From Lutimaribacter_A marinistellae (GTDB lineage: Bacteria; Pseudomonadota; Alphaproteobacteria; Rhodobacterales; Rhodobacteraceae): a stretch of 64,000 nt of DNA. The notes beneath the pieces are model-generated. The model was not told where the DNA came from. It did no database searches and was given only the letters and a program-made list of their open reading frames with translations. The translations under genes were made by a program, and so were the position numbers. The stretch lies in assembly GCF_042648365.1 (NCBI RefSeq), contig NZ_JBHRXI010000002.1, positions 1 through 64,000 of the forward strand. The letters run 5' to 3'. Shown in pieces: positions 58,910 to 64,000 of this stretch (position 1 is the stretch's first letter; each line of letters begins with the position of its first letter).

Positions 58910-58938
58910 CCGCGCGCCCCGCCGTTCGGGGCGCGCGG
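58910..58938 (+). terminator. Strong GC hairpin after catalase
   Basis: A perfect 12-bp stem, CCGCGCGCCCCG (58910-58921) with CGGGGCGCGCGG (58927-58938) and loop CCGTT, lies 8 bp past the catalase stop. There is no T-run, so it may be a weak intrinsic or rho-assisted terminator. Confidence 0.7.
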
Positions 58939-59460
58939 ATCGAAAAGACACTTTCGGATAACAATCCGAAAGCGAGCCTGAATTGGTTTCTTGGACCCTC
59001 GATCACCGCGATAACGGGTCTGCAAACCTTGCCTTTGGGTGGGCTGAGTCGGCTGACGTAACAAATTGCAAGTAGTGCTTTTTGAGAAATGCTGAATAGC
59101 CTCGCTGCCGAAAGCGCTTCGCATGGCGATCAACATGACCTTCTACAAAGAGCGACTTAGGCGCCTTTTCGGGCGCACAATTGTTCGCATTGCCATTTGA
59201 GGCAGCTGAAGCCGCCTGATCGAACTGTTCCTTGTGACCGGTGCGGTCCTCTTCGTGTTCGGAGCGATCGAACGCTGCATGCCCGTTCGAAGTATTCGCA
59301 CGGACACAACGCATCCGGACTGTAGGGTCTTCTCCATTCCAGCGAACGGATCGGGGTATCAACCCGCAGGATCAGCCGTCAAAGATTGCTCTATAAAGGA
59401 ATTGTTGACAGATTGGTGGAATCACTTTAAGCAAGCGATTGCTTGGTTAATGGAGTGATC
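58939..59460. other. Non-coding region before the mutase operon
   Basis: About 520 bp without a convincing gene. A minus-strand frame at 59003-59362 has neither a ribosome binding site nor a recognisable domain. The right end holds a promoter: TTGACA at 59405-59410 and the palindrome AAGCAA-GCGA-TTGCTT at 59429-59444, where the -10 element would be. GC content is lower than in the flanking operons. Confidence 0.5.
59405..59444 (+). promoter_or_regulatory. Promoter and TetR operator of the mutase operon
   Basis: A consensus -35 (TTGACA, 59405-59410) is followed about 17 bp later by the region of a perfect palindrome AAGCAA (59429-59434), GCGA, TTGCTT (59439-59444). The palindrome ends 17 bp before the TetR start, so repressor binding would block the promoter directly. 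Confidence 0.6.
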
Positions 59461-60051
59461 ATGAAAACCGCGAGTCGTTCGAACAACCGGCTGGAAGTTC
59501 TGCTCAGCAGCGCTGCCGAGCTGTTTTCCACGTTCGGCTACCAGGCAACCACCACGAGAGACATTGCCAAGAAATGCGGAATGCTCCCCGGGTCGATCTA
59601 TTACCACTACCCCAACAAAGAGGCGCTCCTGGTTGCGGTTTACCAAGAGGGTGTTCGCCAGCTGACCGAACGCGTGCAGTCAGTTTTGGCAACGTCGGAC
59701 GATCCCTGGGAGCGTCTGGAGCTGATGCTGGCAACGCATATCGAAATGATCGTGGAGCCAACGGCTTATGCGAGCGTGATCATTCGGATTCTTCCCGACA
59801 ATGTTCCGTCCGTCGAGGCAGAACTGACCCGGCTGCGCGACCAGTACGAAGTGGTCCTGCGTGACCTGGTGGGGGCTCTGCCTCTCCCACTTGGCTGTGA
59901 TCGCCGCCTGATGCGGCTGTTCCTCATAGGCGCGGTCAACCACGTCCATGTTTGGTACCAGCCGGGCGGGTCCAGCCCATCCGAGATTGCCAAAGAACTG
60001 CTGAGGTACTTCCGGTGCCCGGCCCAAAGCAATTCAGAAGGATCTAGCTAA
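59461..60051 (+). CDS. TetR-family regulator leading the B12 mutase operon
   Basis: The product is 196 residues from ATG 59461, with GGAG 5-9 nt upstream. The DNA-binding domain is LLSSAAELFSTFGYQATTTRDIAKKCGMLPGSIYYHYPNKEALLVAVY, as in KstR2/FadR-like TetR proteins that respond to acyl-CoA esters. It is the first gene of the operon and its stop overlaps the next start (TAATG), so it is an autoregulator whose inducer is probably the pathway's CoA ester. Confidence 0.88.
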   Translation: MKTASRSNNRLEVLLSSAAELFSTFGYQATTTRDIAKKCGMLPGSIYYHYPNKEALLVAVYQEGVRQLTERVQSVLATSDDPWERLELMLATHIEMIVEPTAYASVIIRILPDNVPSVEAELTRLRDQYEVVLRDLVGALPLPLGCDRRLMRLFLIGAVNHVHVWYQPGGSSPSEIAKELLRYFRCPAQSNSEGSS

Positions 60052-60476
60052 TGGGATACCCTGAAAGAATCCTGGTGACGAAAATCGGGTTCGACGGCCA
60101 TGATCGTGGCAGCCGGGTTGTCGCCGCCTATCTGCGTGATGCGGGCATGGAGGTGATCTACACGCCGCCCTGGCAAGAGATTGCCGCGGTCGTGAAGCTT
60201 GCCATGCAGGAAGACGTCGATGTCGTCGGCGTGAGCTCTCTCGCAACCGACCATTTGATCCTCCCCGATTTGGTTCGTGCGTTGCGAGAGAGCGGGCTTT
60301 CTCATGTTCGTGTGATCGTGGGCGGGATCATCCCTCAGAACGAGCAGCCTGATCTGGTTTCCGCTGGGGTGAGCGCGATCTTCAACCCCGGCGCGACCAG
60401 CGAAGAAATCGTGGGCCGAGTGCGTGCGCTTGCCAAGGAAGCGCGCGCAGAACGCAACGAAGCGGAGGCAGTCTGA
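60051..60476 (+). CDS. B12-binding small subunit of a split acyl-CoA mutase
   Basis: The product is 141 residues, the size of IcmB/HcmB subunits. It carries the base-off/His-on cobalamin motif GFDGHDRGSRVVA (D15, H17 as lower axial ligand, G20), followed by VDVVGVSSLATDHL and VIVGGIIPQNE. It binds adenosylcobalamin and pairs with the large subunit encoded next. It is coupled to both neighbours by 1-bp stop/start overlaps. Confidence 0.93.
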   Translation: MGYPERILVTKIGFDGHDRGSRVVAAYLRDAGMEVIYTPPWQEIAAVVKLAMQEDVDVVGVSSLATDHLILPDLVRALRESGLSHVRVIVGGIIPQNEQPDLVSAGVSAIFNPGATSEEIVGRVRALAKEARAERNEAEAV

Positions 60477-62152
60477 TGTCTGGAAAACCTGCAAACACCG
60501 ATGCGCCCGATCTGCAATCGCAGGAAGCCAACTGGCGTGCCCGCTATGACCGCGAGATCGGGCAGGACCGAACGGTCATCAACCGGTCCGGAATCGAGGT
60601 CCGGCCGCTGTATACGCCGCTTGACTGGTCCGAAAACCGCTACGGTCAAGATCTCGGGATGCCAGGCGAACCGCCCTACACGCGCGGTATCTACAACACC
60701 ATGCATCGCGGGCGGACCTGGACGCAGCGACAGCTGATCGGGCTGGGGACGCCCGAAGATTACAATGAGCGCGTTCGCATGCTGCTGTCACAGGGCGCAT
60801 CCGCGATCAGCCTGCTGCCGTGCAACTCTGGCTTCCGGGGCATTGATTGCGATGAAAGCCCGATCCCGCTTCTGGGAACTTGCGGCACGGTGATCAACAC
60901 GGTCGATCACATGGACGCGGCGCTTGACGGGGTCGAGATCGACAAGATTTCGACGGCGATGAACGATCCCACGCCGTTTACCCTCTTTGCGTTTCTGCTC
61001 GGGGTTGCGAAACGGCGCGGCATTCCGTTCGACAAGATCACCGGGACGGCAAACCAGTCGGATTACATTTCGCACTACGTCGCCAACCACATGTTCTATC
61101 GGCTCAGCCAGCCGGGGGCACGGCGGGTGTTCGTGGACCACGTAAAGTTCTGCCGGGAAAACGTGCCGAACTGGAACCCGGTTTCGGTGGTCGGGCAACA
61201 CATGCAGCAGGCGGGCGCGACGCCAGCCGAAACAATGGGTCTGACGCTCTCGACCGCGATCCAATATGCCGAAGATTGCATCAACGCGGGCATGGACCCC
61301 GACAATATCCTGCCGCGCTTTACCTATTTCTTCGATATCTCGATCAGCTTCTTTGAAGAGGTGGCCAAGTTTCGCGCCGGGCGCAGGATCTGGGCACGGA
61401 TCACCAAAGAGCGGTTCGGAGCCAAGGACCCGCGGTCCTGGCGGTTCAAGTTCCACGGTCAGACATCGGGTGTGGATCTCACGCAACAGCAACCGCTCAA
61501 CAACATCGCCCGCGTCACGGCACAGGCGATTGCCGGGATCTTCGGCGGCTTGCAGTCGATGCACACCGACGGTTTCGACGAAGCGCTGGCCTGTCCGACC
61601 GAGGCCTCGGCCCGCATTGCCGTGGCGACGCAGAACATCCTTCGCGAAGAGGCGCATCTTTGCGATGTGATCGATCCGCTGGGCGGCTCCTACTATGTCG
61701 AGGCGCTGACCAACGAGATGGAGGAAAAGATCCTCGAGGTCATGGAGGTGATCGAAAACGCGGGCGGCATGTACGCAGCCGTGGATCAGGGAATCGTTCA
61801 GCGCATGATCGGCAAGTCGGCCTTCAAGTATCAGAACCGCATCGAAACCGGTGCCGAGAAAGTCGTTGGTGTGAACTGCTACCAGGCCGAGGACGAGACA
61901 CAGGAGGTCGAAACCTACCGACCCAAGCGGGCCGCGATGGAGGCGCAGGTTGCCGCGTTCAAGGAGTTCAAGGCATCGCGCGATCAGGATGTGGTCCGCA
62001 AGGCACTCGACAGCCTGGCGCGTGCGGCAAACGGGTCGGAAAACGTGTACGAGCAGGTTGTCGACAGTGCCCTGAATGGTGTGACACATGGCGAAATCAT
62101 TGCCTGCCTGCGCGGTGAACTGGGCTTTGGCCATCCGCAGATGGTGGCCTGA
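60476..62152 (+). CDS. Large subunit of a divergent B12-dependent acyl-CoA mutase
   Basis: The product is 558 residues, the size of IcmA/HcmA, with the mutase TIM barrel: YTRGIYNTMHRGRTWTQRQLIGLGTPEDYNERV, H242 in VVGQHMQQAGATP, FFDISISFFEEVAKFRAGRRIWA, and DPLGGSYYVEALT. The substrate pocket is atypical. The residue equal to methylmalonyl-CoA mutase Tyr89 (Phe in isobutyryl-, Ile90 in 2-hydroxyisobutyryl-CoA mutase) is L87. The position of HcmA Asp117 is L114. The normally strict FDxPT/FDLAT segment is replaced by PCNSGFRGIDCD. The reaction is a carbon-skeleton rearrangement of a CoA ester that is probably none of the known ones. Confidence 0.88.
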   Translation: MSGKPANTDAPDLQSQEANWRARYDREIGQDRTVINRSGIEVRPLYTPLDWSENRYGQDLGMPGEPPYTRGIYNTMHRGRTWTQRQLIGLGTPEDYNERVRMLLSQGASAISLLPCNSGFRGIDCDESPIPLLGTCGTVINTVDHMDAALDGVEIDKISTAMNDPTPFTLFAFLLGVAKRRGIPFDKITGTANQSDYISHYVANHMFYRLSQPGARRVFVDHVKFCRENVPNWNPVSVVGQHMQQAGATPAETMGLTLSTAIQYAEDCINAGMDPDNILPRFTYFFDISISFFEEVAKFRAGRRIWARITKERFGAKDPRSWRFKFHGQTSGVDLTQQQPLNNIARVTAQAIAGIFGGLQSMHTDGFDEALACPTEASARIAVATQNILREEAHLCDVIDPLGGSYYVEALTNEMEEKILEVMEVIENAGGMYAAVDQGIVQRMIGKSAFKYQNRIETGAEKVVGVNCYQAEDETQEVETYRPKRAAMEAQVAAFKEFKASRDQDVVRKALDSLARAANGSENVYEQVVDSALNGVTHGEIIACLRGELGFGHPQMVA

Positions 62153-63087
62153 TGTCAGAGTCGAGCAGAATTAATGTCGAGCGGCTCGCGCAGAAGGTTG
62201 CAGATGGCGACCTGATGGCCCTGGGCCGCGCTCTGACCCTGGTCGAAGTCGGGGAGGCAGATGGCAGGGCCCTTCTGAAACAGCTGGAAAACAGGTGTGG
62301 TCAGGCGCGGATCATTGGCTTCACGGGCCCTCCGGGCGCGGGCAAGTCAACGTTGGTCGATGCGCTGATCCATGAATGGCGCAGCGCAGGGTTGCCCGTC
62401 GCCGTCCTTGCCGTGGATCCCGTCAGCCCCGTCTCGGGCGGGGCGGTTCTCGGAGACCGCACGCGAATGGGGGCGCACACGCTGGATGATGGTGTTTTCA
62501 TTCGCTCCGTTTCGGCCCGAGGACATCTTGGCGGACTGAGCGTGGCGGCCCACGACATGGCTTACGTCATGGATGCGGCGGGCTGGCCCTTGATCCTGAT
62601 CGAAACTGTCGGGGCCGGGCAATCGGAAACGGAAATCGCGCAGGTGGCGGACCTGAGTGTCGTGATCTCGGCGCCGGGTTTGGGCGACGACTTGCAGGCG
62701 ATCAAGGCGGGCATTCTGGAAATCGGCGATGTGCTGGTCGTGAACAAGGCGGACCGGGACGATGCCGATCAAACGGCCAAACACCTGGAAAGCATGCTTG
62801 CACTGCGCTCGGAAAAGCACCGTAACGTGCCGGTCCTGCGGGTGTCGGCCTCGAACGGAACCGGTGTGTCCCAGCTTGCGGATACCCTCAACCGGCTTCT
62901 CAGCGAGAGCACGTCCGACCGGCTGGCGAAACGCAAGGCGCACAAGCTGGCTATGACGGTTCAGATTCTTGCCAGCAGGATTTCGGCGGGCATTCCGGAG
63001 AAGGAACTCGCAGCCTTGGGGCAGGAAGAGTTCGACCGGATGATCAAGCAATCCCTCGCAGCACTCTCTGCGGAAATGGAGGACTAG
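62152..63087 (+). CDS. meaB: MeaB/ArgK-type G-protein chaperone of the mutase
   Basis: The product is 311 residues. The P-loop GPPGAGKST is at residues 59-67, with DPVSPVSGGAVLGDRTRM, ETVGAGQSETEIAQVAD (switch II) and the guanine motif NKAD. MeaB proteins gate cobalamin loading and protect the mutase from inactivation. A dedicated copy inside the operon is typical of isobutyryl- and 2-hydroxyisobutyryl-CoA mutase loci. Its start overlaps the mutase stop (TGATG). Confidence 0.95.
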   Translation: MSESSRINVERLAQKVADGDLMALGRALTLVEVGEADGRALLKQLENRCGQARIIGFTGPPGAGKSTLVDALIHEWRSAGLPVAVLAVDPVSPVSGGAVLGDRTRMGAHTLDDGVFIRSVSARGHLGGLSVAAHDMAYVMDAAGWPLILIETVGAGQSETEIAQVADLSVVISAPGLGDDLQAIKAGILEIGDVLVVNKADRDDADQTAKHLESMLALRSEKHRNVPVLRVSASNGTGVSQLADTLNRLLSESTSDRLAKRKAHKLAMTVQILASRISAGIPEKELAALGQEEFDRMIKQSLAALSAEMED

Positions 63088-64000
63088 ATGCCGTTCGAAA
63101 GTTCCTGGCAAACCGAAGATCACCTGCTGATCGAAGACACGATAAAACGGTTCTTCGCCGAGGAAATCGTTCCTAATGAACCTGAGTGGGAAAAGGCAGG
63201 GCAGGTTGACGAGTCCGTGTGGACCACTGCCGGTGCACTCGGGCTTCTCGGCGGAGGCATCCCCGAGGCGTTTGGTGGCCTGGGTATCGACGCTGGCATC
63301 GATGCGCTGATCTGTGCCGAACAGGGGCGCGTGAATGCTCTTGGGTGGGGCTTTGTCGTGCATACGATCGTCAAGAACTACATCGTCATGCAGGGCACGC
63401 CAGAGCAGAAGGCGAAATGGCTTCCCCAACTTGCATCCGGTCAAGCCATTCCCTCCATCGTTATGAGCGAACCGGGTGCCGGATCGGACCTGAAGGGCAT
63501 CCGGACGCGCGCCGTTCGAGATGGCGATGACCTTGTCATCGACGGGTCCAAGATATTCATCAGCAACGGTCAGACGTCGAACATGCTGATCGTCGTGGCG
63601 CGAACCGGGGACACCGGGTCTGCCAGGGACATTTCACTTGTGGTCGTGGAGCCCGAACAGGCCGATCAGGTCATCCGGGGGAGGAACCTCGACAAGATCG
63701 GGATGAAGGCGCAGGACACGTCGGAACTCCGGTTCGATGGCGTCCGTGTGCCAAAGGAAAACATCCTGGGCGGCGTGGAAGGCCGGGGGTTTGGTCAGCT
63801 GATGCAAGAGTTGCCGTGGGAACGGCTGATGATTGCCTACTGGTCCTTGGGGGCAATCGAGGGCGCGCTCGACCTGACCATAGACTACGTGAATGACCGC
63901 AAGGCGTTTGGCCGGCACGTCATGGATTTTCAGAACACGCGCTTTGTTCTTGCGAGATGCAAGATGAAGCTCGAGCTGACACGTGCCTATGTCGACAAGT
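63088..64000 (+). CDS. Acyl-CoA dehydrogenase, 3' end beyond the window
   Basis: 304 codons are visible from ATG 63088, with GGAGGA upstream, starting right after the meaB stop. Motifs are the N-terminal AEEIVPNEPEWEKAGQVDESVWTTAGALGLLGGGIPEAFGGLGI, SEPGAGSDLKGIRTRAVRDGDDLVIDGSKIFISNG (substrate and FAD region), and ALDLTIDYVNDRKAFGRHVMDFQ. The catalytic Glu region lies beyond position 64000. It would oxidise the rearranged (or unrearranged) acyl-CoA, linking the mutase to beta-oxidation. Confidence 0.92.
   Translation, partial: MPFESSWQTEDHLLIEDTIKRFFAEEIVPNEPEWEKAGQVDESVWTTAGALGLLGGGIPEAFGGLGIDAGIDALICAEQGRVNALGWGFVVHTIVKNYIVMQGTPEQKAKWLPQLASGQAIPSIVMSEPGAGSDLKGIRTRAVRDGDDLVIDGSKIFISNGQTSNMLIVVARTGDTGSARDISLVVVEPEQADQVIRGRNLDKIGMKAQDTSELRFDGVRVPKENILGGVEGRGFGQLMQELPWERLMIAYWSLGAIEGALDLTIDYVNDRKAFGRHVMDFQNTRFVLARCKMKLELTRAYVDK

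Noticed and set aside
59003..59362. 119-residue minus-strand frame in the gap before the mutase operon
   Set aside because: No ribosome binding site, no recognisable domain, and mixed composition; the region looks non-coding.
60788..62134. 448-residue minus-strand frame opposite the mutase large subunit
   Set aside because: It is a high-GC shadow; the plus-strand protein has clear family motifs over its whole length.

Overview
The window is high-GC DNA with dense, often overlapping (ATGA-type) operons. It carries three TRAP transporter systems, many acyl-CoA catabolic genes and a DnaA-like plasmid replicase next to parAB. This combination points to an alphaproteobacterium of the Rhodobacteraceae (Roseobacter group). 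The sequence is most likely from an extrachromosomal replicon (plasmid or chromid), seen around and to the right of its replication module. No rRNA, intact tRNA or CRISPR array is visible.

Left end (1-9.3 kb). Two small secreted proteins and an AraC regulator come first. They are followed by a decayed bestrophin-like (DUF4239) gene and a short tRNA-Ser 3'-end fragment that looks like an attachment-site scar. The maintenance block follows: a plasmid-borne scpB paralogue with a DUF1403 gene, a tyrosine recombinase with a dif-like palindrome upstream, parB and parA transcribed leftward, and a DnaA-like replication initiator transcribed rightward. Three copies of the palindrome TTACCC-NN-GGGTAA lie in parB, in parA and upstream of parA, and are good parS candidates. 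The 450 bp between parA and the initiator has GGGGGACAT repeats and a DnaA-box-like site and is the likely origin.

9.3-25 kb. An FCD/GntR regulator, two crotonases, a TRAP transporter (DctPQM) and an acyl-CoA ligase form a carboxylic-acid uptake and activation operon. An export cluster follows (membrane-fusion protein plus two ABC-2 permeases, no ATPase in sight) with a divergent TetR. Next are a frameshifted GlxA-type regulator and a stress or dehalogenation operon (HAD hydrolase, quinone reductase, GNAT, DsbA/FrnE-like).

25-42.5 kb. This part holds a nu-like GST, a quinone reductase with a divergent HxlR regulator, a DehI-type 2-haloacid dehalogenase, a Phd/PIN toxin-antitoxin pair, and an MFS transporter. 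It also holds a haloalkane dehalogenase with all five HLD-II active-site residues, in an operon with an HxlR regulator, a crotonase and a nitronate monooxygenase. A second TRAP system, LysR and TetR regulators and a two-ligase-plus-crotonase operon complete the section.

42.6-59 kb. An IclR regulator sits beside a leftward operon: MmgE/PrpD, MaoC, acyl-CoA dehydrogenase, MaoC, family III CoA-transferase and a CitE-like lyase. A third TRAP system diverges from it, followed by GMC oxidoreductase, aldehyde dehydrogenase, an SMP-30-like protein and catalase. The gene set resembles the Pseudomonas itaconate (C5-dicarboxylate) locus. Related sequence motifs near the IclR gene and both promoters suggest one regulon.

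59-64 kb. A TetR gene leads a tightly coupled operon: a split B12-dependent acyl-CoA mutase (small then large subunit), a MeaB-type GTPase and an acyl-CoA dehydrogenase cut by the window end. The large subunit has a substrate pocket unlike methylmalonyl-, isobutyryl- or 2-hydroxyisobutyryl-CoA mutase, and is the best candidate here for an undescribed activity.
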